Positions 1-7,053 of a stretch of DNA of 16,365 bases are shown in pieces. Every line of letters starts with the position of its first letter. The stretch's first letter is position 1. Source of the DNA: Fimenecus sp045632525 (GTDB lineage Bacteria; Bacillota; Clostridia; Oscillospirales; Acutalibacteraceae); assembly GCA_045632525.1 (NCBI GenBank), contig JAZQWV010000028.1, forward strand, positions 1 through 16,365. The letters run 5' to 3'. The notes beneath the pieces were generated by a model. It had not been told where the DNA came from. It was given only the letters and a program-made list of their open reading frames with translations, and did not search any database. The translations under genes and the position numbers were made by a program.

Positions 1-21
1 AAAATAAAGTTTATTGGTAAA

Positions 22-915
22 TTAATCTAATCCAAAATTATGAATAAGTCCTTCGCGATTGCGCCAGCCTTCTTTGACTTTCACCCAGCATTGAAGATTG
101 ATTTTGCAACCGAAAAAGTTTTCCATATCCTGACGAGCATAGGTGGAAATCTTTTTAAGCATTGCGCCACCTTTGCCGATGATAATACCCTTGTGACTAT
201 CTCTTTCGCAGAAAATTGTTGCTTCAATATCCATAATTCCGTCACTGCGCTCACGCATTTTTTCAATGCTTACTGCAGTGCCGTGTGGAATTTCTTTATC
301 TAAAAGACGAAGCATTTTTTCACGGATAATTTCACCTGCCAACACTCTTTCAGGTTGGTCTGTAAGTGTATCTTCTGGGAAGAAGTGCTCTGATTCAAAT
401 GATAACTTTTTAAGTTCTTCTAAAAGTTCTTTGATTCCACTACCATTCTGTGCAGAGACAGGAACAATTGCATCAAAGTCATAATATTCTGTCATCTGAG
501 CAATTCGTGAAATAAGATTTTCTTTTTCTTTAACTGTATCAATTTTATTGATTGCAAGAATTGCAGGGTTTTTACCCTTTTTGATTTTTTCAATAAGCTC
601 AAGCTCAGCAGGGTTTAAATCGCCATCCGGCTCAACAACCAAAAGACAAGCGTCAACACCTTCGATACTGTCGCTTACTGCCTTGACCATTTTTTCGCCA
701 AGCTTTGTTTTTGGCTTATGAAAACCTGGTGTATCTGTGAACACCAACTGAATATTATCGTCAGTTGTTAAGACACCCATAATTCTTGTTCTTGTTGTCT
801 GTGGTTTTGAAGAAACAATTGCAATTTTTGTTCCTAAAAGTTTATTAAGAATTGAAGATTTGCCAACATTGGCTTTGCCTACAATTGCTATAAAAGCTGT
901 TTTTGGTGTATTCAT
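22..915 (-). CDS. era: GTPase Era, ribosome small-subunit maturation
   Basis: 297 residues, the usual Era length. Era is a GTP-binding protein that binds 16S rRNA near its 3' end and assists 30S assembly and maturation. All GTPase motifs are visible: G1 GKANVGKSS (about 13-21), G2 PQTTR (38-42), G3 DTPG (61-64), G4 NKID (123-126) and G5 SAQ (154-156). A C-terminal KH RNA-binding domain follows, with IIGKGGAMLKKI near 245-256 and the family ending GWRNREGLIHNFGLD. G1 is slightly unusual, having KA where GRPNVGKS is typical, but the catalytic lysine and serine are kept. It starts with ATG immediately after the dgkA stop codon and is last of phoH-ybeY-dgkA-era. recO often follows era in Firmicutes, but only 21 bases remain beyond the stop and show nothing. 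Confidence 0.97.
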   Translation of the reverse strand: MNTPKTAFIAIVGKANVGKSSILNKLLGTKIAIVSSKPQTTRTRIMGVLTTDDNIQLVFTDTPGFHKPKTKLGEKMVKAVSDSIEGVDACLLVVEPDGDLNPAELELIEKIKKGKNPAILAINKIDTVKEKENLISRIAQMTEYYDFDAIVPVSAQNGSGIKELLEELKKLSFESEHFFPEDTLTDQPERVLAGEIIREKMLRLLDKEIPHGTAVSIEKMRERSDGIMDIEATIFCERDSHKGIIIGKGGAMLKKISTYARQDMENFFGCKINLQCWVKVKEGWRNREGLIHNFGLD

Positions 916-1386
916 TTATTTCTTTTTCCTTCCAAATCCGAAAAATATAAAAATTGTAAAAATTACTACTGAAACTGCAAAGAGCACGATACTCAATGGG
1001 TTGTCCAAAAAGTAAGTGAATAAAAGTTCAAATGCTTTTGGTTGATACATAATAGCAACACCACAAAGCACAGAAAAAATTGCAAATATGAGCACAGCGC
1101 CCGCTGCACAATCTTTTGCGATTTTGCCCAATTCTGTATGCTCTTCACCATATAAATCCACAGCTTTTTCAACTGCTGTATTTATCAGTTCGCCACCGAT
1201 TACAAGTCCGTTTGCCAGAAAAATTATAGCAAGTTCTGTTCTCGTGATTTCAAAGAAATCAAAGAAAAACAAGAAGAAATACATATAAATCATACAAACA
1301 GTATGTATTCTTAAATTTCTCTCTTTTTTGAGTGCTATGAATATGCCATTAAAAGCGTATCCGAAACCTTTTAATAATGCTTTCAT
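916..1386 (-). CDS. dgkA: diacylglycerol/undecaprenol kinase, DgkA family
   Basis: Small integral membrane kinase. In Gram-positive bacteria this family phosphorylates undecaprenol, recycling the lipid carrier for wall synthesis; that substrate is inferred from the lineage. The family signature ELINTAVEKAVD lies near residues 64-75, followed by KDCAAGAVL. There are three hydrophobic segments typical of the family, plus an extra hydrophobic stretch at the C-terminus (about 129-150) ending in RKKK. The protein is 156 residues, longer than the roughly 120-130 of typical single-domain members. I chose ATG at 1386 because GAGG lies 6 bases upstream (1396-1393); an in-frame ATG at 1398 overlaps the end of ybeY and has no SD. 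The chosen ATG is one base past the ybeY stop codon, which fits translational coupling. Downstream, era begins directly after its stop. Confidence 0.93.
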   Translation of the reverse strand: MKALLKGFGYAFNGIFIALKKERNLRIHTVCMIYMYFFLFFFDFFEITRTELAIIFLANGLVIGGELINTAVEKAVDLYGEEHTELGKIAKDCAAGAVLIFAIFSVLCGVAIMYQPKAFELLFTYFLDNPLSIVLFAVSVVIFTIFIFFGFGRKKK

Positions 1387-1387
1387 A

Positions 1388-1894
1388 TTATTCCTCATCG
1401 AAGTAATAGCTACCGTTACGTTTGAGACCTACTCTTGTGAGAACCGCTTCTTCTTTTTCTCTCATTTTAACTGCTTCAAGTCCACCGTTTTCGTGGTCAT
1501 AGCCCAAGAGATGAAGAAGTGAATGAACTGTTAAAAATCCGATTTCTCGTTGTAATGTATGTCCATATTTTTCTGCCTGTGCATAAGCATGCTCAATTGA
1601 AATGATAATATCACCAAGCACCTTTGCACCTGTATCGAGATTTACATCATATTCACCATTCTCACCCATTGGGAATGAGAGCACATCTGTGCTTTTATCA
1701 ATATTTCTGTGTTTTTTGTTAAGCTCGTGAATTGTGTCATCATCAACAAAGGTTACGCTGATTTCTGCTGAATCTGCAAACCCTTCATTTGCAAGCACTG
1801 CTTTACAGCAACGGCGCACAAGCATTCTTACGCCTGTTGGAATTTTCATTACATTTTGTTGATTGTCAATTATTACTCTTAATTTCTCGTTCAT
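1388..1894 (-). CDS. ybeY: endoribonuclease YbeY, rRNA maturation
   Basis: 168 residues, as expected for YbeY, a zinc-dependent single-strand endoribonuclease involved in 16S rRNA 3'-end maturation and 70S quality control. The metal-binding motif HSLLHLLGYDH supplies three histidines at about 124, 128 and 134. The family blocks LNKKHRNIDKSTDVLSFP (58-75) and LGDIIIS (93-99) are also present. The second residue of the zinc motif is Ser rather than the usual Gly (HGxLH), a mild substitution that leaves the ligands intact. The start ATG overlaps the phoH stop codon (ATGA, 1894-1891), which indicates translational coupling. The phoH-ybeY pair is a widely conserved arrangement. Confidence 0.96.
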   Translation of the reverse strand: MNEKLRVIIDNQQNVMKIPTGVRMLVRRCCKAVLANEGFADSAEISVTFVDDDTIHELNKKHRNIDKSTDVLSFPMGENGEYDVNLDTGAKVLGDIIISIEHAYAQAEKYGHTLQREIGFLTVHSLLHLLGYDHENGGLEAVKMREKEEAVLTRVGLKRNGSYYFDEE

Positions 1895-2853
1895 TTCTTT
1901 TGCCTCATTTCCTGCTTTTCATAAGCTTTGATAATATCTTGAACAAGACGGTGTCTTACCACATCTTTTTCTGTAAATTGATTAATTGCAATGTCGTCAA
2001 TACCCTTAAGTATTTTCATTGCTTCAACAAGACCTGACTTTTTGCCGTCGGGCAAGTCAATTTGAGTTATATCACCCGTTACAACGATTTTTGAATTGAA
2101 ACCTAAACGAGTTAAGAACATTTTCATTTGCTCGCGAGTTGTATTCTGAGCTTCGTCAAGGATTATGAAACTATCGTCAAGTGTTCGACCACGCATATAT
2201 GCAAGTGGTGCTACTTCAATGCTGCCACGCTCTTGATAGCGTTGAAAACTCTCTGCACCCAACATATCAAAAAGAGCATCGTAAAGTGGTCTTAAATATG
2301 GGTCAACTTTCTGTTGCAAGTCACCGGGGAGAAAACCAAGTTTCTCACCTGCTTCAACTGCGGGACGAGTTAAAATAATACGGTTGACTTCTTTTGCACG
2401 GAATGCATTGACAGCCATTGCAACTGCGAGATAAGTTTTACCTGTACCCGCAGGGCCTGCACCAAGAGTGATTGTATTGTTTTTTATACTTTCAAGATAT
2501 TTCTTTTGACCCAATGTTTTAGGTTTGATTGGTTTGCCTTTTGCTGTGATGCAAACACAGTCCCCCGTCATTTCAGAAAGTCGGTCATCATTGCCATCGT
2601 TCACAAGAGAAAGCACATATCGCACATTCTGCTCTGACAAGGCTTCACCACGATTAATAAGCATTAAAAGTCCGTTAATTGCTCTCACGGCTTTTGAAAC
2701 GCTTTCGGCTTCGCCACTGACTTTAAGCTCTGAACCACGACTGATAATCTTAACATTATATTGAGCCTCAATGAGTTTTACATTTTCGTCAAAACTTCCG
2801 AAAAGGCTCACAGCTTGTTCCATTCTGTCAACATTGATAATCTGTTCAAACAA
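1891..2853 (-). CDS. phoH: PhoH-like ATPase (PhoL/YbeZ type)
   Basis: 320-residue cytoplasmic P-loop ATPase of the PhoH family, thought to act in RNA metabolism with YbeY. The Walker A motif is GPAGTGKT (133-140), TRPAVEAGEKLGFLPGDL follows (162-179), and Walker B is FIILDEAQN (229-237). The first ~110 residues form the N-terminal RNA-binding-like region, aligning from memory with Bacillus PhoH (EAVALFG versus EQAVSLFG). The start is TTG at 2853, supported by AGGTGA (2866-2861) 7 bases upstream; the next ATG is 30 bases downstream and would clip the conserved N-terminus. It is the first gene of the vegetative operon and has its own sigma-A-like promoter in the 68-base gap after yqfD. Confidence 0.95.
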   Translation of the reverse strand: MFEQIINVDRMEQAVSLFGSFDENVKLIEAQYNVKIISRGSELKVSGEAESVSKAVRAINGLLMLINRGEALSEQNVRYVLSLVNDGNDDRLSEMTGDCVCITAKGKPIKPKTLGQKKYLESIKNNTITLGAGPAGTGKTYLAVAMAVNAFRAKEVNRIILTRPAVEAGEKLGFLPGDLQQKVDPYLRPLYDALFDMLGAESFQRYQERGSIEVAPLAYMRGRTLDDSFIILDEAQNTTREQMKMFLTRLGFNSKIVVTGDITQIDLPDGKKSGLVEAMKILKGIDDIAINQFTEKDVVRHRLVQDIIKAYEKQEMRQKK

Positions 2854-2906
2854 TCCTTAATCACCTATTTTTCAATTCACTAAAAAATTTTAGCAATATT
2901 TAACAT

Positions 2907-2935
2907 ATTATAACACAATTTTTATGCAATGTCAT
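2907..2935 (-). promoter_or_regulatory. sigma-A-type promoter of phoH-ybeY-dgkA-era
   Basis: On the minus strand, ATGACA (2935-2930, 5 of 6 to TTGACA) is separated by exactly 17 bases from a perfect TATAAT (2912-2907). The predicted start of transcription is near 2900, giving a leader of about 47 bases to the phoH TTG. The -35 lies in the last codons of yqfD. This would let the four housekeeping genes be transcribed in vegetative cells independently of the sporulation genes upstream. Confidence 0.65.
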
Positions 2936-4103
2936 TAGTTTTTTCTACATAAATTTCCTGTAAAACGCCAATTTCTTGCTCGCACTCGGCAAAAAACGAA
3001 TATTCCTGACCATATTCTGTTGCATTTGCAGTTGCATAAGACATTTTTATATCGCAATAATCTAAAATTTCGCGTACATACAAAGCATTATTATAAAGTG
3101 CGACTTTATTTTGCAAATTTTCAGAAAGTTGGCATTTTTCACTCGCATATTCTGCACCATACTCTGTTATTATTCCCAACGGCAAAAGCATTTCATCACT
3201 TTCTAAAAAAGAATTGTGTAAAGAATAGAAAGTATTTGGAACTTTTTTACCAAAGGGAATTTTCAAGCCAAAAAAGAAAACAGATTTTCGTCTTCTTTCG
3301 TTTTTAAGATTATAGCAATTCATTTTTGTTGTATCAGTCATATTAGTCTTTTTCACATGAGCTTTCACATGACCATCGGCGTGAATAAGCGACTCACTTC
3401 CATCAGGGTGTTTTGCGATTCCGCTAATGAGCAAATCACCTTTTGACACAGCAGAGCCAATTTTTATTTCAGCATTGCCATAAAGAATATCAAACCCCAC
3501 AATAACTCCGTCTTCTTTTGCGACCAAATTGGTAGGCTTTGAATTGTCATACATCGGTGGTGCTTCTTGTCGCTCGCGGACTTCAATAACCAAAACTGTG
3601 CCTTTTTGATTTATTGTCGCCCAAGAGAGTTTGTCGATGTCTATCACCGCTTTTTCTGATGCATTTTGCATTTGTTCTTTTGTTATTCTTGTGCCAACTT
3701 TTATCCCGTAATCTTCAAATGCGCTCAATATAAAATCCGTTTCAAGAGTGTCATTGCCCACAACTGAGATATTCCACACAAACTGCGATAGAATTGTAAA
3801 AATCACAACACAAATTGATGCACCAATGGCAATACCCACGCGTTTTTTATGCTTTTTAAGGAAAAATATGAGTCCTTTTTTCTCTGTGACGCGTACTTTC
3901 ATACCCGATTTTTTTGCAGAGTCACGAATATTAAGATAGCCCTGTATTGTTGTGCTTGCGCTTAATTTTCCACCCATATTTTTGATATTCCAAAGTGGAA
4001 TTTGATTTTTTGTGCAAAGATTTATAAATCTATCAGGAAATCCATCAACGGCTTTGAAATTTATATAGCCAAAAAGCCATCTAATAAGTTCAATTATAAA
4101 CAT
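2922..4103 (-). CDS. yqfD: sporulation protein YqfD
   Basis: 393 residues, close to the 398 of Bacillus subtilis YqfD. In Bacillus it is made in the mother cell under sigma-E and is needed for efficient spore formation; its molecular function is not established. A cytoplasmic N-terminal part (1-85, with a YINFKAVDGFPDRFINLC block) is followed by a KKHKKR cluster and one transmembrane segment (about 88-109). A large extracytoplasmic region follows, containing the recognisable WNISVVGNDTL and WATINQKGTVLVIEVRER blocks. The ATG start has AGGTGA 4 bases upstream, and this SD overlaps the TAG stop of yqfC, so the two genes are coupled. The order yqfC-yqfD-phoH-ybeY-dgkA-era is conserved among spore formers. 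Confidence 0.93.
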   Translation of the reverse strand: MFIIELIRWLFGYINFKAVDGFPDRFINLCTKNQIPLWNIKNMGGKLSASTTIQGYLNIRDSAKKSGMKVRVTEKKGLIFFLKKHKKRVGIAIGASICVVIFTILSQFVWNISVVGNDTLETDFILSAFEDYGIKVGTRITKEQMQNASEKAVIDIDKLSWATINQKGTVLVIEVRERQEAPPMYDNSKPTNLVAKEDGVIVGFDILYGNAEIKIGSAVSKGDLLISGIAKHPDGSESLIHADGHVKAHVKKTNMTDTTKMNCYNLKNERRRKSVFFFGLKIPFGKKVPNTFYSLHNSFLESDEMLLPLGIITEYGAEYASEKCQLSENLQNKVALYNNALYVREILDYCDIKMSYATANATEYGQEYSFFAECEQEIGVLQEIYVEKTNDIA

Positions 4104-4111
4104 ATTTTCAC

Positions 4112-4378
4112 CTATGTAACAAAAGTTATTTCTGCGATTACGCCTTTAATGACAGCAACGCCGTTATCAAAGGATTGAATTAGCAAGTCTTCACCTGAAA
4201 AGCCCATTATCAATGTACCTGTGTTGAGTTTAATCAGATTTTCGCTGTATTCGGCAATCCCCTTGCACCCTTCAACTATTATTTCGCGATTTCCAAGAGT
4301 TTCAAGCTTTGGCTCGTCAGAGAGCAACTCTGGTAACTGCAAATGCTTTTTCTCTTTTGGTTTCTTTCTCTGTGACAA
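4112..4378 (-). CDS. yqfC: sporulation protein YqfC (YabP/YqfC family)
   Basis: 88-residue protein of the YabP/YqfC family, a small sporulation protein controlled by sigma-E in Bacillus and paired with yqfD. It has a basic N-terminus (SQRKKPKEKKH), then LQLPELLSDEPKLETLGNREI and a beta-rich core with LIMGFSGEDLLIQSF and GVIAEITF, typical of the family. I chose TTG at 4378 because GAGGTG (4391-4386) lies 7 bases upstream. A longer in-frame TTG at 4402 would place this SD inside the gene and has no SD of its own. It is the first gene of the yqfC-yqfD pair and divergent from ylbJ/spoVV. Confidence 0.88.
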   Translation of the reverse strand: MSQRKKPKEKKHLQLPELLSDEPKLETLGNREIIVEGCKGIAEYSENLIKLNTGTLIMGFSGEDLLIQSFDNGVAVIKGVIAEITFVT

Positions 4379-4381
4379 AAA

Positions 4382-4403
4382 AATACACCTCGATTCATAC
4401 AAT
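4382..4403 (+). promoter_or_regulatory. possible sigma-E -10 element for ylbJ/spoVV
   Basis: The plus strand has CATACAAT (4396-4403), a full match to the Bacillus sigma-E -10 consensus, 72 bases before the spoVV ATG. The -35 is poor: only an ATA at 4383-4385, which is too close. The -10 overlaps the oppositely oriented yqfC -10 by two bases. Confidence 0.3.
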
Positions 4404-4430
4404 TATATGAAATCGGGTGAAAATAATTCA
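4402..4430 (-). promoter_or_regulatory. sigma-E-like promoter of yqfC-yqfD
   Basis: The minus strand carries CATATAAT (4409-4402), close to the Bacillus sigma-E -10 (CATACANT). GAATTAT (4429-4423) lies 13 bases upstream and matches 5 of 7 positions of a GAATATT-type -35. Predicted transcription starts near 4395, leaving a very short leader of about 17 bases before the TTG with the SD near its 5' end. Sigma-E control of yqfCD is known in Bacillus; its use here is inferred. Confidence 0.45.
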
Positions 4431-4475
4431 TTATAACTCAAAGATTTCAATATATTTATATTGGGATGTGAGATA

Positions 4476-5528
4476 ATGTTCAAAACGATTTTGAGAAGAA
4501 ATCTTTTATCTTTTATGGGGATTTTTGTCAGTTGTTATCTGCTTTTTTCAATGCCTTATGCCGTGAGTAGTGGCATCACAAGTGGTTTGCAAATATGTTT
4601 TTATACTATTTTGCCATCGCTTTTTCCATTTATGGTATTGTCGTCATATATAATCAAATCTGATGTGCTTTCGCCCATTTACAAAGCACTTGCACCAATA
4701 ACAAAATTTTTATTTAAACAAAATGAATGCTCGGTTTCTGTTATTTTTATGGGACTTATTGGTGGTTTTCCCGTTGGTACAAAAATGACCGCTATGCTTT
4801 ATGAAAACGGAAGAATTACCAAAAATCAGGCGCAACGGCTTTGTATGTTTTGCGTCAACGGTGGCCCCGCTTTTATTATTACAGCAGTTGGTGTTGGTAT
4901 GCTTGGCAGTAGCAAAGCGGGAGTTATTATGTTTATTTCGCTTTGTATGTCATCAATAATTCTTGGTATTCTTTCGCGTTTTTTTGATGATGGTAATGAG
5001 ATTAAATCGAACAATAAAACCTATGGGCAAAGTCCACTTTTGGCGTTGTCTTCGTCAGTGAGTGATAATGTTAATTCCATACTTTCGATTTGTGCGTGGG
5101 TTATTCTTTTTAGTGCTATTACCGAATGCATCAGGCAAATGAATTTAGGTGACAATGTTTATACTGCTTTCGTTTCGTTTCTTGAAGTGACAAAGGGATG
5201 CTCACAGATAGCAGGAAAATCCACACTACCCATTATTACTGCAATTATTGGGTTTGGTGGATTTTGTGTGCATTGTCAGGTGTATTCTTTTATTCGTGCC
5301 ACAGGACTTAAATACATAAGATTTTTCACGGGTAGAGTTATAAACGGGGCGTTGTCTGCACTGATTTGTTATCTGCTTTTGATGGCTTTTCCTATTGACA
5401 TTGAAACAAGTGTTCAAAAAGTTTCGGGTGTTATGCCGTTTTCGGTTTCGGTGCCTGCATTTTTCACGGTTATTGTTATGTGTATAATAATGATTTTTGA
5501 TATTGATAGTAAAAGAAAAGTATGTTAA
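4476..5528 (+). CDS. ylbJ: sporulation integral membrane protein YlbJ/SpoVV
   Basis: 351-residue polytopic membrane protein with about eight hydrophobic segments. The block GGFPVGTKMTAMLYENGRI, followed by QRLCMFCVNGGPAFIITAVGVGMLGS (shown in part), is diagnostic of YlbJ of the nucleoside-recognition/Gate family. In Bacillus subtilis this protein, renamed SpoVV, is made under sigma-E and is needed to move dipicolinic acid across the outer forespore membrane, and hence for spore dehydration and cortex. It is shorter than Bacillus YlbJ (about 408). ATG at 4476 was chosen because GGATGTGA, a one-mismatch SD, lies at 4464-4471; a TTG at 4461 is in frame but lacks an SD. It is divergent from yqfC, consistent with a shared sporulation regulon, and the small Cys4 gene starts 19 bases after its stop. 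Confidence 0.9.
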   Translation: MFKTILRRNLLSFMGIFVSCYLLFSMPYAVSSGITSGLQICFYTILPSLFPFMVLSSYIIKSDVLSPIYKALAPITKFLFKQNECSVSVIFMGLIGGFPVGTKMTAMLYENGRITKNQAQRLCMFCVNGGPAFIITAVGVGMLGSSKAGVIMFISLCMSSIILGILSRFFDDGNEIKSNNKTYGQSPLLALSSSVSDNVNSILSICAWVILFSAITECIRQMNLGDNVYTAFVSFLEVTKGCSQIAGKSTLPIITAIIGFGGFCVHCQVYSFIRATGLKYIRFFTGRVINGALSALICYLLLMAFPIDIETSVQKVSGVMPFSVSVPAFFTVIVMCIIMIFDIDSKRKVC

Positions 5529-5547
5529 AATAACATTGGTGATAAAA

Positions 5548-5763
5548 ATGAAAAAATTGCTTAATAAAAAAGAAATATCCCCATCTTGCTCATATTGTGC
5601 ACACGGCAAGTTATCCCCTGACGGTGAAACTGTGCTTTGCAAGAAAAAGGGCGTTGTTGAAAAGGACTTTGCTTGCAAAAAATTCTCTTATGATGTTTTG
5701 AAAAGACAACCAAGAAGACCTATTGAGTTACAGGAATATAGCCCAGAAGATTTTTCATTATAA
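5548..5763 (+). CDS. small four-cysteine protein, unknown function
   Basis: 71 residues. GGTGAT at 5538-5543 is the SD and ATG at 5548 the start; a longer in-frame ORF beginning at 5497 would overlap spoVV and has no SD. Four cysteines at 14, 17, 31 and 43 are spaced C-x2-C-x13-C-x11-C, within CSYCAHGKLSPDGETVLC, KKKGVV and FACKKFSYD. The tail is basic and then acidic (KRQPRRPIELQEY). From memory, similar short proteins with this CxxC, LCxKKGVV, CxKFxYD pattern are common and unannotated in Clostridia. The cysteine pattern suggests a small zinc or Fe-S binding fold, which is inference. It lies 19 bases after spoVV and just before a terminator, so it probably shares that transcript and may act in sporulation. 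Confidence 0.82.
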   Translation: MKKLLNKKEISPSCSYCAHGKLSPDGETVLCKKKGVVEKDFACKKFSYDVLKRQPRRPIELQEYSPEDFSL

Positions 5764-5776
5764 ATAATAAATATTA

Positions 5777-5804
5777 AACCCCCGTAGATTATTCTACGGG
5801 GGTT
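5777..5804. terminator. bidirectional Rho-independent terminator
   Basis: A perfect 12-base stem, AACCCCCGTAGA (5777-5788) with TCTACGGGGGTT (5793-5804), closes a TTAT loop. A T-rich run follows on the plus strand (AGTTTTATT) and another on the minus strand (TTAATATTTATTTAT). It lies between the convergent ends of the Cys4 gene (stop at 5763) and the membrane-protein gene (stop at 5809), so it can end both. Confidence 0.9.
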
Positions 5805-5808
5805 AGTT

Positions 5809-7026
5809 TTATTCTGTCACAAATTCAACAGAGTTTATAATTTTAAAAGCATCATTTATATTACCATTTCTCACAAAAACGGTTATTTGATAACTCTCAT
5901 TAAGATTTTCGTAAGAAAATGCATCTAAATTCACTATCGTTGAATCACTATCACCAATATTTCTAACGCTAACAAAACCACAATATGACGGAGTATTTAT
6001 CTCATAATAGTTATTCACTCCACTACTCATGGTCATTTTCATAACAAGCATAAATCTATATAGTGCCACTTCATTTCGACTGAAATAATTTATATTATCT
6101 TCAAGCGAATTCATCTGCCACATAGCTTTTGTAAGATTGTAGTGATTATCCAATGAAACACCAAATTCTTTTATTGCAGTATCTCTAAGAGTATCTATTA
6201 ACTCCGCATACCCTTCAATATTGTTATTAGAAAAATCAATAGGCTGAGAGTCAATCATTACACTTAAAGCCTTTTTTTCTTCCAAGTCCGTTGTATAAGT
6301 GGCAAAACCATTATCTGTTGAATCTTCTAAAGATGCTTCTTTATTCAATTTGCAGTCTAACGGAAGATTCAATCGTAATTTTCCGTGAGTTACTGTATAA
6401 ACATCACTTTCAAATTCTAAATCACTATGTGGATATTGTTCTAAAGTTACTGCCATATATTCGTCAAAATATCCACTATTAACTGTTTGTTTCAAATCTT
6501 CTGCATATTGATAATGTTTATATAACATAGTATCATTTGGTATTGTTGTTAATAATGTTATTGTCAATGCTGAAATAAAGAATACAACATATGCAATATT
6601 ATAAATATTATTCAATAATTGTGCTTTTTTAGATTGTTTCTTGTACTCTTTTCTAAAAATCTTAAAATTGTTTTTTCTCTCTTTGGTCACAAAGAATTTA
6701 GGAATTTTTAGATTATAAAAAGTTCCATCATTAAGACAAATCTTCAAATGGCTATGGGTATCATCAACCACAACAACAATAGATTTTATATCGTCACTTT
6801 TGGAATAAGCAAGTATATTTTCTTTATCAATTATGTATGTTTTATTTATTTTTTTAATTGGGATAAGTTGAATTGTATCATCCGTATCGTTTATAAGAAA
6901 ACCACGATTCACCTTTTCATCTTTGCCCTTGTTTACGGCAACAAACCAATTTTCAGGTACAACATCATTTATTTCAGTTAATGCTGAAATATATTCTTCG
7001 TTAGTAATGTTAAATTTACCAAACAT
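5809..7026 (-). CDS. unrecognised single-pass membrane protein
   Basis: 405 residues; I do not recognise the family. Residues 1-110 are a soluble region, probably beta-rich, with alternating hydrophobic runs such as TIQLIPIKKI and SIVVVVDD. A strongly basic linker follows (117-134), then one transmembrane helix (about 141-162), then some 240 residues that should lie outside the cell by the positive-inside rule. The outer part has patches such as GKLRLNLPLDCKL and ends with INSVEFVTE. There is no signal peptide or lipobox. ATG at 7026 was chosen because the mRNA probably starts near 7047, so the upstream in-frame ATG at 7065 falls in the -10 region. The SD is a run of eight G (7040-7033) 6 bases before the ATG. 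It is divergent from the XRE gene, with its own terminator. The lack of core-gene similarity hints at an accessory gene. Confidence 0.8.
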   Translation of the reverse strand: MFGKFNITNEEYISALTEINDVVPENWFVAVNKGKDEKVNRGFLINDTDDTIQLIPIKKINKTYIIDKENILAYSKSDDIKSIVVVVDDTHSHLKICLNDGTFYNLKIPKFFVTKERKNNFKIFRKEYKKQSKKAQLLNNIYNIAYVVFFISALTITLLTTIPNDTMLYKHYQYAEDLKQTVNSGYFDEYMAVTLEQYPHSDLEFESDVYTVTHGKLRLNLPLDCKLNKEASLEDSTDNGFATYTTDLEEKKALSVMIDSQPIDFSNNNIEGYAELIDTLRDTAIKEFGVSLDNHYNLTKAMWQMNSLEDNINYFSRNEVALYRFMLVMKMTMSSGVNNYYEINTPSYCGFVSVRNIGDSDSTIVNLDAFSYENLNESYQITVFVRNGNINDAFKIINSVEFVTE

Positions 7027-7053
7027 AACCAACCCCCCCCTTTTCTTAAGGTT

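Noticed and set aside
1387..1398. Upstream ATG of dgkA at 1398
   Set aside because: No SD precedes it, while the ATG at 1386 has GAGG at good spacing; the four extra residues are not conserved-looking.
5226..5678. 150-codon minus-strand open frame opposite spoVV and the Cys4 gene
   Set aside because: Low-complexity Asn/Thr/His-rich translation typical of an antisense shadow; both plus-strand genes have SDs and recognisable motifs.
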